From Bryobacteraceae bacterium (GTDB lineage: Bacteria > Acidobacteriota > Terriglobia > Bryobacterales > Bryobacteraceae): a stretch of 64,000 nt of DNA. The stretch lies in the NCBI GenBank assembly GCA_019748195.1, contig JAIEPW010000063.1, positions 1 through 64,000 on the forward strand, written 5' to 3'. The notes under the pieces were generated by a model. The model was not told where the DNA came from. It made no database searches and was given only the letters and a program-made list of their open reading frames with translations. A program made the translations under genes and the position numbers. Shown here in pieces: positions 32,215 through 40,262 of the stretch; within the stretch, counting starts at the first letter, position 1; every line of letters begins with the position of its first letter.

Positions 32215-34722
32215 ATGAACGCGCTGTTGCAGGACCTCCGGTTCGCCGTACGGGGGTTGCGAAAAGCCCCGCTGTTCGCCGGAATCGCCGTGCTATCTCT
32301 CGCGCTCGGTATCGGCGCGAATACCGCGATCTTCAGCCTGCTGGACCAGTTGATGCTTCGGCTGCTGCCCGTACGGAATCCCCATCAGCTCGCCCTGCTC
32401 ACCTGGCGCGGCGCCCACATCGGCAACAACACCGGCTCGAACTCCATCTCTTATCCCATGTATCTCGACCTCAAGGCGAGAAACGAAGTCTTCAGTGACC
32501 TTGCCGGGCGCTATGGAATGGCTTTCTCCATCGGACACCAGGGGCAAACGGAGCGCGTCGACGGCGAACTGGTTACCGGAAACTACTTCTCACTGCTCGG
32601 CGTCGAAGCGGAGCTGGGCCGCCTGATCACGCCGGAGGACGATCGAACACCTGACGGGCACCCGGTGGTGGTGCTCGGCTACGACTATTGGAAACAGCGA
32701 TTCGCGGGGGACCGCTCGGTGGTCGGCAAGCCGCTGGCGGTAAACGGCCGCACCTACACCATTATCGGTGTCAGCCGCCAGGGCTTCTACGGGATCGAGG
32801 TCGGCGCCGGCCGCGCCCTCCGCATCCCGATCATGCAGAAAGGCGAGCTTTCCTCCGGTTGGATGACCGGTTACAGCTTGGACAACCGTCGCGGCAAGTG
32901 GGTGAATGCCATCGGGCGGGTCAAACCGGGAATCACGATCGAGCGCGCCAAGGCCGGCCTTCAGCCTCTCTTCAAGTCCCTGCTGGTGGAAGACTTGAAA
33001 ACACCGGAGCTTGCCAAGGCCACGACGGCCGCGCGGCAGCGATTCCTCAATGCATGGCTGGATGTGACTCCCGCCGCGAAAGGCAGATCCGAGTTGCGGC
33101 GCAGCTTTGAGAAGCCGCTGTGGATCCTGATGGCCATGGTCGGCGTGGTGCTGCTCATCGCCTGCGCGAACATCGCCAACCTGCTGCTGGCGCGCGCCGC
33201 CGGGCGGCAAAAGGAAATCGCCGTCCGCTTCGCCATCGGATCGTCCCGGCCGCGGATTGTCCGGCAGCTTCTCACGGAAAGCCTGCTGCTGGCCTTTGCC
33301 GGCGGATTGGCCGGCCTGCTGGTCGCAATGTGGTCTTCGCGGCTGCTGGTAGGCCTGCTCCCGGCTGGAGATTCGCCGGTGGATCTTTCCACCAGCCCCG
33401 ACTTCCGCGTCCTGGGATTCGCCCTCGCGATCTCAATCGCCACCGGGATTGTCTTCGGACTCTTTCCCGCCATCCGCGCCTCGCGCGTCGACCTCGCGCC
33501 GATCCTCAAGGAACAGGCGGGCTCGCTCTCCTCCGGCGGCCACTCGCGAATTCGGAGGAGCCTCGTCGTCGCCCAGGTGTTCCTGTCTCTTCTCCTCCTG
33601 GTCGGCGCGGGATTGTTCCTCCGGTCGCTCAACAACCTTCGCACGTTGGACCCCGGCTTTCAGGTGAGCAAGGTGATCGCCTTCACGGTGGATCCCAGCC
33701 AAAACGGTTACCAGAACGAACGGTCCCGCGCGTTCTTCCGCCTGCTTCAGGAGAAGATTGAGGCGATTCCCGGCGTCGAGAGCGCCGGCTTTGGCGTTAT
33801 CCGGCTACTCTCCGCTGACCAATGGGACCGTGGAATTGTCGTGGAAGGCTATGAGGCCAGGCAGGGCGAGAACATGAGCCCCTTCTTCAACGCCGTGACG
33901 CCCGGCTATTTCAAAACGCTTGGAATTCCGGTAATCGCCGGCCGGGAGTTCACTGAGGCGGACGCGATGGGCCGCCCGAAAGTGGCCATCGTGAATGAGG
34001 CGTTCGCCGGCAAGTTTTTCGGTGATCGCGGCGCGCTGGGCCGCCGCGTGGGATTCGGTAGCGGGCCGGAAACCGTGCTCGACATCGAGATCGCCGGTGT
34101 CACCCGCGACGCCAAGTATCAGCACATGCGGGAAGAAAAGCAGCCCCAGATTTTCATCGCCGCCCGCCAGAACGACTTCATCACTGAAATGAGCGGGTAC
34201 GTCCGGACGCGGCAGGATGCCGAGGGAGTCTTTGCCGCCATCCGGCGCACCGTGGCCGAGGCCGACCCCAACGTACCCGTTTATGAGATGCGGACCCTCC
34301 GCGAGCAGCTCGATCAGAACCTGTCGACGGAGCGCATGATCGCATTTCTGGCCGCCGCCTTCGGTCTGCTGGCCACGGCGCTGGCGGCCATCGGCTTGTA
34401 CGGCGTCCTAGCGTATTCGGTCGCGCGCCGCACGCGCGAGATCGGGATTCGCATGGCGCTCGGCGCGTCCGGGCAGAACGTGGTCTGGCTGGTCCTGCGC
34501 GAGCTCCTGCTGTTAGTCGGCCTTGGCTTGACGCTCGCCGTCCCCGCGTCCCTGGCGCTCACGAAACTCGTGCGCAGCCAGCTTTTCGGGATCTCCCCGA
34601 ATGACCCGGTGAGCATTGGATTGGCTGTCCTTGCTCTGGCCCTGGCCGGCGCGATCGCAGGATGGGTGCCGGCCCGGCGCGCCGCTCAAACCGACCCCAT
34701 GGTTGCTCTCCGCTACGAATAA
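32215..34722 (+). CDS. ADOP-family (MacB/FtsX-like) duplicated permease
   Basis: 835 residues, two MacB core plus FtsX units. N-terminal helix about 18-42, first FtsX block about 300-425 (EIAVRFAIGSSRPRIVRQLL), second helix about 445-465, second core to about 690 and last FtsX block about 700-830 (EIGIRMALGASGQNVVWLVL). The final ARRAAQTDPMVALRYE is a standard ADOP end. No ATPase neighbour. It is preceded by GAAGGGAG about 13 bases before the ATG and a possible -10 TATACG very close to the start. The stop abuts that of the convergent DUF2071 gene directly. Confidence 0.92.
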   Translation: MNALLQDLRFAVRGLRKAPLFAGIAVLSLALGIGANTAIFSLLDQLMLRLLPVRNPHQLALLTWRGAHIGNNTGSNSISYPMYLDLKARNEVFSDLAGRYGMAFSIGHQGQTERVDGELVTGNYFSLLGVEAELGRLITPEDDRTPDGHPVVVLGYDYWKQRFAGDRSVVGKPLAVNGRTYTIIGVSRQGFYGIEVGAGRALRIPIMQKGELSSGWMTGYSLDNRRGKWVNAIGRVKPGITIERAKAGLQPLFKSLLVEDLKTPELAKATTAARQRFLNAWLDVTPAAKGRSELRRSFEKPLWILMAMVGVVLLIACANIANLLLARAAGRQKEIAVRFAIGSSRPRIVRQLLTESLLLAFAGGLAGLLVAMWSSRLLVGLLPAGDSPVDLSTSPDFRVLGFALAISIATGIVFGLFPAIRASRVDLAPILKEQAGSLSSGGHSRIRRSLVVAQVFLSLLLLVGAGLFLRSLNNLRTLDPGFQVSKVIAFTVDPSQNGYQNERSRAFFRLLQEKIEAIPGVESAGFGVIRLLSADQWDRGIVVEGYEARQGENMSPFFNAVTPGYFKTLGIPVIAGREFTEADAMGRPKVAIVNEAFAGKFFGDRGALGRRVGFGSGPETVLDIEIAGVTRDAKYQHMREEKQPQIFIAARQNDFITEMSGYVRTRQDAEGVFAAIRRTVAEADPNVPVYEMRTLREQLDQNLSTERMIAFLAAAFGLLATALAAIGLYGVLAYSVARRTREIGIRMALGASGQNVVWLVLRELLLLVGLGLTLAVPASLALTKLVRSQLFGISPNDPVSIGLAVLALALAGAIAGWVPARRAAQTDPMVALRYE

Positions 34723-35415
34723 TCAAACAATCCGGACCCCTCGGTATACGTGGACGGGCGATCCTTCCGCGATGAAGGCGGAATCGGGCGGCCGCCGGTT
34801 CAGATAACCGAACTCCACGCCGTAAAGGCTCGCCGCGTCCAGCGTCAGCTCTGATGTCAGGGCGGGCCATACGCTCCACTTCGGATGCTCCACCCGGTAT
34901 TCGATGGTGCCCCCGTCGCGCTGCCGCGTGTAGCCCCAGTAGTGCTCCACGATGAATTCTTCCCGCGAGCCCGCTTCGAGCGGAGCCGGCTTCCCCCGGC
35001 GAGTGCCGGCCAGCCCCTGCCAGAGCCCCTCTTTACGGAACTCGTATTGCACCCGATCCGGCGCGGCGATATGCCGCATCGGATGCCGCGCGTACGGCTC
35101 GTTGTACAACGCGCGCGCCGTCGATGCGATCGCGATTTTGGGAACAATCTCTTTCACGAACACCACGCCCCGGCGATCCCCCCGGCGAACATAGAACCGC
35201 AGATTCAACTCTTCAAAATTGCGGTGGAGCGGAATCGGCACTCCCAGCACCCGGGTGCGCAGAAACAGGAATCCCACCACGCTCACGAAGGTTCGGCCAC
35301 CCTGGAAATCGAGTTCGGTCCCGCGCGGCACGCGCGATGCGAGAATCGCCGGATCCGCCTCCCAGTTCAGCATCACCAGCTCGCGCCACTCCGCCGTCAG
35401 GAACCGCGCCGCCAT
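34723..35415 (-). CDS. DUF2071 / YqjF-family protein
   Basis: 230 residues. The start RFLTAEWRELVMLNWEADP and LASRVPRGTELDFQGGRTF, then FVSVVGFLFLRTRVLGVPIP and NFEELNLRFYVRR, follow the DUF2071 family (an acetoacetate-decarboxylase-like fold). The function of the family is not established. It lies immediately downstream of, and is probably co-transcribed with, the SnoaL-like gene (3-base gap). There is no signal peptide. Confidence 0.82.
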   Translation of the reverse strand: MAARFLTAEWRELVMLNWEADPAILASRVPRGTELDFQGGRTFVSVVGFLFLRTRVLGVPIPLHRNFEELNLRFYVRRGDRRGVVFVKEIVPKIAIASTARALYNEPYARHPMRHIAAPDRVQYEFRKEGLWQGLAGTRRGKPAPLEAGSREEFIVEHYWGYTRQRDGGTIEYRVEHPKWSVWPALTSELTLDAASLYGVEFGYLNRRPPDSAFIAEGSPVHVYRGVRIV

Positions 35416-35418
35416 CGC

Positions 35419-35844
35419 TTAAGCTTGCTCCAGCCGTCCCACTTGATAAATCCGCGCCACTTCGCCGTTCCGGAAAGTGAACCACTGCACCCCGCGAGCC
35501 TCGTAGGCCTGTCCGTTTCGGAACTTGCCGGATTCCGCCAGCTCCACCACGATGTCGTCTCCATGCTGGATCATGCGGCGCATTTCGGGTCGCTGCTCAT
35601 CCACGAGTTCCATGTTGCGGCGCACCGCGTTCCGAACATCCTCGCGGCCGCTCCAGCGCCCGTCGAAAGGACCGAACCCGGCGATCTCCATCTCCACGTC
35701 CGGCGCCAGCCGCGTGGCCAGCGAATCGAAGTTGTGCTCGATTGTGTCGGCATACAGGCCGTGGAGCCGCGCGCCCGGACCTTCAACGGCTTCGGGAGCG
35801 GGCTGGACCTGACTAAGAAAATTCGCGGTCAGACTCTTGTCCAT
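35419..35844 (-). CDS. SnoaL-like / NTF2-fold protein
   Basis: 141 residues. The N-terminal helix LHGLYADTIEHNFDSLATRL, LAPDVEMEIAGFGPFDGRWS and the closing strands VQWFTFRNGEVARIYQVGRL match SnoaL-like polyketide-cyclase folds. Members are small-molecule isomerases, hydrolases or non-catalytic binding modules; no catalytic assignment is possible. First gene of a short two-gene unit with the DUF2071 protein. Confidence 0.82.
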   Translation of the reverse strand: MDKSLTANFLSQVQPAPEAVEGPGARLHGLYADTIEHNFDSLATRLAPDVEMEIAGFGPFDGRWSGREDVRNAVRRNMELVDEQRPEMRRMIQHGDDIVVELAESGKFRNGQAYEARGVQWFTFRNGEVARIYQVGRLEQA

Positions 35845-35901
35845 GCGCCGAGCTTACACGATGCGCGGCCGCGGCGGGTGGGCTAACATGACAGCATCGC
35901 C

Positions 35902-37242
35902 ATGAATCATCGATTTCTAACGCTGTTCGCGGCCGCGGCCGCGCTCGCCCAGACCGGCGCCACTCCCGCCGGCGACATCCTCCCCAAGGCCGATGAACTG
36001 GTCAACGCCTACGTGAAGCAGAACCGGTTCTCCGGTTCCGTCCTGGTCGCCAGGGGCGGCAAGATCCTGGTGAACAAAGGCTACGGCTTTGCCAACGTCG
36101 AACTGGAGGTCCCCAACACACCGCAAACCAAGTTCCGCCTGGGGTCTATCACCAAGCAGTTCACCGCCGCGGCCGTTCTCCTGCTCGAGGAGCAGGGCAA
36201 GCTCAGCGTCAACGATCCGGTGTCCAAGTATTACCCCGAAGCGCCGGAGGCCTGGAAGGACATCACCATTCATCACCTGCTGACCCATACTTCCGGGCTC
36301 CACAACTACACCGCTGTCCCCGAGTACCGGACCCGCATGCGCGAGAAGCTGACTCCCCTGACGCTCATCGCCCGCTTCAAGGACCTCCCGCTCGATTTCG
36401 CGCCCGGCTCCAAGTTCAGCTACTCCAATTCCGGCTACGCGCTGCTTGGCTACATCATCGAGAAAGCGTCCGGCGACAAGTATGAGGATTACCTGAAGAA
36501 GCACATCTTCGGGCCCACCGACATGCAGAGCTCCGGCTATGACTGGGATACGACCATCCTGAAAAATCGCGCGTCCGGTTATGAACGCAGCCCCGACGGA
36601 AAGATCCGCAACGCCGAATTTCTGGATATGTCCCAGCCCTACTCGGCCGGGTCCCTGTACTCGACCACCGAGGATCTGTATCGCTGGGATCGCGCCCTCT
36701 ACACGGACAAAGCTCTGTCGGCGAAGTCCAAGGAGAAGATGTATACGCCCGCTCTCGATAACTATGCCTACGGCTGGTTTGTCGACAAGCAGTTCAACCG
36801 GCGGCGGATCTCCCACGGCGGCGGCATTAACGGGTTCACCACCCAATTGGCGCGCTACCCGGACGAAGATGCCTGCATCGTGGTTCTGAATAACTACGGC
36901 GGCCCGGCGACCGGAGCGATCGCCCGCGATCTGGCCGCCATCCTCTTCTCCGAGAAATACTCGCTTCCCGTGGAGCGAAAGGAAATTACGCTCGATCCCG
37001 CTTCACTCGACCGCTACACCGGCACCTTTCAGCTTGGGCCCATGAAGTTCACGGTTCTGCGGAAAGGCGATCAACTGTTCGCCAAACCAGCCAATCAAAC
37101 CGAGGCGCCGATCTTCGCCGAGGCAGAAGGCAAGTTCTTCCTGCGAGCCGTGGACGCGCAACTCCAGTACAGCGCGGACGCGAGCGAACTGACGCTGATC
37201 CAGGCGGATGTCGTTCTGAAGGGCAAGCGGATCCAGCCCTAG
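35902..37242 (+). CDS. serine hydrolase of the beta-lactamase / penicillin-binding-protein family
   Basis: 446 residues with a signal peptide (MNHRFLTLFAAAAALAQTGA). The catalytic SxxK is SITKQF (about residue 88) and the YxN motif is YSNSGYALLG (about 174). The third motif is HGGGINGF (about 307), HxG in place of KTG as in esterase-type class C relatives. A C-terminal DUF3471-like beta domain starts near 360 (LDRYTGTFQLGPM). Likely a periplasmic esterase or peptidase rather than a true beta-lactamase. TAACAT lies near the start as a possible -10 element. Confidence 0.88.
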   Translation: MNHRFLTLFAAAAALAQTGATPAGDILPKADELVNAYVKQNRFSGSVLVARGGKILVNKGYGFANVELEVPNTPQTKFRLGSITKQFTAAAVLLLEEQGKLSVNDPVSKYYPEAPEAWKDITIHHLLTHTSGLHNYTAVPEYRTRMREKLTPLTLIARFKDLPLDFAPGSKFSYSNSGYALLGYIIEKASGDKYEDYLKKHIFGPTDMQSSGYDWDTTILKNRASGYERSPDGKIRNAEFLDMSQPYSAGSLYSTTEDLYRWDRALYTDKALSAKSKEKMYTPALDNYAYGWFVDKQFNRRRISHGGGINGFTTQLARYPDEDACIVVLNNYGGPATGAIARDLAAILFSEKYSLPVERKEITLDPASLDRYTGTFQLGPMKFTVLRKGDQLFAKPANQTEAPIFAEAEGKFFLRAVDAQLQYSADASELTLIQADVVLKGKRIQP

Positions 37243-37244
37243 CG

Positions 37245-38573
37245 TTACTCCACGATCGCCGGGCGGGCGGCGGGCCTCCGCAGCTTCTCGATCTCTTCCC
37301 GAGACAGCTTGGACATGTCCAGCTTGTCGATGGAGTATTCCATCCACGGGATGAACATCTCATTCCAGCTTTGTTGGCCCCAGATCACTTCCTCGTTCGG
37401 CGCGGGATTCCGAGGGTTGTTCTTCGAGTTGTCGTAATGCGCCAGAACACTGATGGTGCTGCCGGCGGGAACCTTCAGCGGGTTGTCGAACTCGTAGTTC
37501 AGTTGCCACTCGTAGTTGTACTTGGGAACGTTCAGCACCACTTCGTCGCGTCCGTCGGGATAGCTCACCGTGTATCGCATGTCCTTGCCGCGGAAGTGCA
37601 TGTGTGGCGACATCGAGTACACCGTGATGTCGTCCTTCACCGCCATCTTTCCCACGATCTCCCAGTTATCCACGTTGGCCGGGATGTTGGGCAGTTTTCC
37701 GCGCGGGATCTTCTGGCCTTCCCGCCACAGCTCCTGCGCCGCTGAGGTGGTCAGCACTTCGTGGTGGATCGGATCTTTCGCGAACCACAGCCCCAGGACA
37801 GACTTGTCGGTCTGCTCCTTGCCGTTCGTCGTGTAGTGCATGTTGAACTCGAAGTAAGTGCCCGGGACGATCCGCTTGGCGGTGCCGTGATGATGCGATT
37901 CCGCGCCCTTGCCCGGCGCCTGGCCGATCAGCTTCCAGCCGATCCTGCCCAGCTTCTTGCCCGTGATCAGGTCCTCCGGCTTCACCGTATCCGGCAGGGA
38001 TACGATGTTCACGATGGAGTGATGCACTACGGAGCGGTTGCCCGGCCGCAGTTCCACCGCTTCCACCCACTTCTCTTCCGTGAAGGGGACCTTCACGTAG
38101 TAGTTCTGCATGTCCAATATCCCGTCGGCCGGAACCTTGGCGTGCAGCGGCATCTCGATCACCACGTCCGGCGGCCGCTTGAAGGACCATCCGTCCGCGA
38201 ACTGCGGCGGCGGAGGCAGGTCCTTCGGATCGCCCTTCGGTGATCCCGCCGCCACCCACGACACGATCTTCGCCACCTGTTCCTTTGTCAGGCGGCGATC
38301 GTTCCGGAATTTGCCGTGGTTCGGATCGGCAAACCACGGCGGCATCTTGCCCTGCGCCACTACATCCTTGATGGCCCGGCTCCACGGACGTACCTGCTCG
38401 TACGTGATCAGCTTCATCGGGCCGATGTCGCCTTCACGATGACAGACCGCGCACCGGTCGTACAGGATCGGGGCAATGTCCCGCGTGAAGGTCGGAGTCC
38501 CCTTTGCGTCGGCGGCGTTTGCGCCCGCGGCGCCGAATAGCACAACACTGGCTACACAAGCTCGAATGTTCAT
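37245..38573 (-). CDS. haem c protein with a PHM-like dicopper monooxygenase domain
   Basis: 442 residues from MNIRACVASVVLFGAAGANA, a signal peptide. A c-type haem motif CAVCH (41-45) lies in a planctomycete-type cytochrome domain (about 28-115). The rest resembles the ascorbate-dependent copper monooxygenases: His184-His185 (SVVHHSIVN), His246 (FNMHYTTNG), His324-x-His326 (PHMHFRG) and Met406 (SWNEMFIP) stand where the CuH and CuM ligands are expected. The covalently linked haem could deliver electrons in place of ascorbate. The substrate is unknown. The upstream Met at 38606 would spoil the signal peptide. Confidence 0.82.
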   Translation of the reverse strand: MNIRACVASVVLFGAAGANAADAKGTPTFTRDIAPILYDRCAVCHREGDIGPMKLITYEQVRPWSRAIKDVVAQGKMPPWFADPNHGKFRNDRRLTKEQVAKIVSWVAAGSPKGDPKDLPPPPQFADGWSFKRPPDVVIEMPLHAKVPADGILDMQNYYVKVPFTEEKWVEAVELRPGNRSVVHHSIVNIVSLPDTVKPEDLITGKKLGRIGWKLIGQAPGKGAESHHHGTAKRIVPGTYFEFNMHYTTNGKEQTDKSVLGLWFAKDPIHHEVLTTSAAQELWREGQKIPRGKLPNIPANVDNWEIVGKMAVKDDITVYSMSPHMHFRGKDMRYTVSYPDGRDEVVLNVPKYNYEWQLNYEFDNPLKVPAGSTISVLAHYDNSKNNPRNPAPNEEVIWGQQSWNEMFIPWMEYSIDKLDMSKLSREEIEKLRRPAARPAIVE

Positions 38574-38716
38574 CGCGGCGTCCGGCTCCTCCTGGCTTCT
38601 GGCCACTTACAGTATCACAGAACCGCTGGGGTATCGATCGTAAGTGACTGTAAAGAATACGCCAGACACCCCGCCCGCGCGCTCCGGCGCCACGGTTCGA
38701 TATGATCCTCAAAACC

Positions 38717-40153
38717 ATGGATTACCAGTCGTTTGACTTAGTCGTGCTCGGCTCCGGTCCGGCCGGCGAAAAAGGAGCTGCCGCCGCCTCCCTCTTCACC
38801 GACCGCATCGCGCTGGTGGAGAAAGACCCTCACCTCGGGGGCGCGTCCGCGAACACCGGAACCCTGCCGAGCAAGACCCTCCGCGAAACCGCGCTCGCGC
38901 TCTCCGGCTTCAAAATGCGCGAGCTCTACGGGGTGGATCTTTCCATTCGCCGCGCCTGCACCATCCGCGAGTTCATGTTTCACGAGGCCAACGTGAAGTC
39001 TCACGAGCGCCGCCGAGTCGCCGACACGCTGGATCGCAATAAGGTCCAACTGATCCGCGGCGCCGGGCGGTTCCTGGATCCCCACACCGTCGAAGTCACG
39101 CGGCCGGATGCCCCACCCCTCCGCCTGCGTGCCGCGAAAATCCTGATCGCCACCGGCTCCGCGCCGTTCCGCCCGCCCGGCTTTCCCTTCGAACACCACC
39201 GCGTCCACGATTCGGACGAGATCCTTTCCCTCGATTGCCTGCCCGAAACGCTCGCCGTGGTGGGCGCGGGAGTCATCGGCAGCGAGTACGCGTGCACCTT
39301 CGCCGCGCTGGGCGTCAAGGTCAACCTGCTCGACGGCCGCGATACGCTGCTGCCGTTCCTGGATCGCGAGCTGTCCCGCGCGCTCGAGGAATCCATGCGG
39401 GACCACCTCAAGATCTGGTTCCACTGGAATCAGCGCGTCGTGCAATGCACGGCCGATTCGCACGATTGCGTGCGCCTGAAATGCGAATCCGGCCTGGAGA
39501 TGTTGGTGGACGGAGTGCTGGTCGCCGCCGGGCGGACCAGCAACACGGCGGCCCTGAACCTGGACGCCGCCGGAATCACGCCCGGACCGCGCGGGTTGCT
39601 CACCGTGGACCGGTTCTTCCGCACCAGCGTGCCGCACATCTATGCCGCGGGCGACGTGATCGGCTTCCCCGCCCTCGCGGCGACCAGCGCCGAACAGGCT
39701 CGCGTCGCCATGCTCCACGCCTATGACCAGTCCATCGGCTTCGAAATGGCGCCCCTGCTCCCCAACGGCATCTATACCATTCCCGAAGTGAGCAGCGTCG
39801 GCGAGACCGAGGAAAAGCTGCGCGAACAGGGCGTCGAATTCGTCGCCGGCTACGCCCGTTATGTCGATCAGCCCCGCGGCCAGATCAAAGGCGACCGCAG
39901 CGGCTTCCTCAAACTGCTTTTCCGGCCCAGTGACTGGCGGCTGCTCGGAGTTCACGTGATCGGCGAAGACGCCACCGAACTGCTCCACATCGGCCTGATG
40001 GCCATGCTGTCCCAGGCCGGGGCCGAAATCTTCACCAAAGCCTGCTTCAACTACCCCACTTTGGGCGATTTGTACAAGTACGCTACTTATGACGCCATTC
40101 GCGTGGCGCGGGAAGCCGGTGTTCCACCCCCGGCTTTGGGGGCCAGCGCCTGA
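38717..40153 (+). CDS. sthA: SthA-like soluble pyridine nucleotide transhydrogenase / FAD-dependent oxidoreductase
   Basis: 478 residues. FAD-binding is shown by LVVLGSGPAGEKGAAAA. The region that carries the CxxxxC redox disulfide in lipoamide dehydrogenase is GASANTGTLPSKTLRE here and lacks the cysteines, as in SthA. A second Rossmann motif is VVGAGVIGSEYACTFAALG, then YAAGDVIGFPALA and the C-terminal dimerisation domain. SthA moves reducing equivalents between NADPH and NAD+. A Met at 38702 would add five residues. Close relatives have other names, so the exact reaction is inferred. Confidence 0.85.
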   Translation: MDYQSFDLVVLGSGPAGEKGAAAASLFTDRIALVEKDPHLGGASANTGTLPSKTLRETALALSGFKMRELYGVDLSIRRACTIREFMFHEANVKSHERRRVADTLDRNKVQLIRGAGRFLDPHTVEVTRPDAPPLRLRAAKILIATGSAPFRPPGFPFEHHRVHDSDEILSLDCLPETLAVVGAGVIGSEYACTFAALGVKVNLLDGRDTLLPFLDRELSRALEESMRDHLKIWFHWNQRVVQCTADSHDCVRLKCESGLEMLVDGVLVAAGRTSNTAALNLDAAGITPGPRGLLTVDRFFRTSVPHIYAAGDVIGFPALAATSAEQARVAMLHAYDQSIGFEMAPLLPNGIYTIPEVSSVGETEEKLREQGVEFVAGYARYVDQPRGQIKGDRSGFLKLLFRPSDWRLLGVHVIGEDATELLHIGLMAMLSQAGAEIFTKACFNYPTLGDLYKYATYDAIRVAREAGVPPPALGASA

Positions 40154-40165
40154 CCGGACGCGGAC

Positions 40166-40190
40166 AGACCGTCCCGCCAACGGACGGTCT
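40166..40190 (+). terminator. hairpin after the sthA-like gene
   Basis: AGACCGTC (40166-40173) pairs perfectly with GACGGTCT (40183-40190) around a 9-base loop, 13 bases after the stop codon. Only TAAGG follows, so it is a weak or Rho-assisted terminator at best. Confidence 0.45.
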
Positions 40191-40202
40191 TAAGGCGCAT
40201 TT

Positions 40203-40254
40203 GGGGCAGTTTAGAGGCAGTTTTTGGCACTTTTGTGGCACTTAAGGTGCACTT
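40203..40254 (+). promoter_or_regulatory. helically phased repeats with sigma-54-like -24/-12 spacing
   Basis: Five copies of a (G/T)GCA(G/C)TT unit occur with GCA at 40206, 40217, 40227, 40238 and 40249, spaced 11, 10, 11 and 11. TGGCAC at 40225 with TGGCA at 40236 gives GG-N10-GC, and TGGCAC at 40236 with GTGCA at 40247 gives it again, the spacing of sigma-54 promoters (TGGCAC-N5-TTGCA). The block ends 9 bases before the ADOP start. Confidence 0.45.
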
Positions 40255-40262
40255 AAGCGACC

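Noticed and set aside
35902-37242. Calling the serine hydrolases true class C beta-lactamases
   Set aside because: The third motif is HxG-like rather than KTG in this copy, and the second (58155) is also esterase-like, with no resistance context.
40203-40254. Phased repeats as a CRISPR fragment or mobile-element end
   Set aside because: Units are only 10-11 bases with no unique spacers and no cas or transposase gene nearby.
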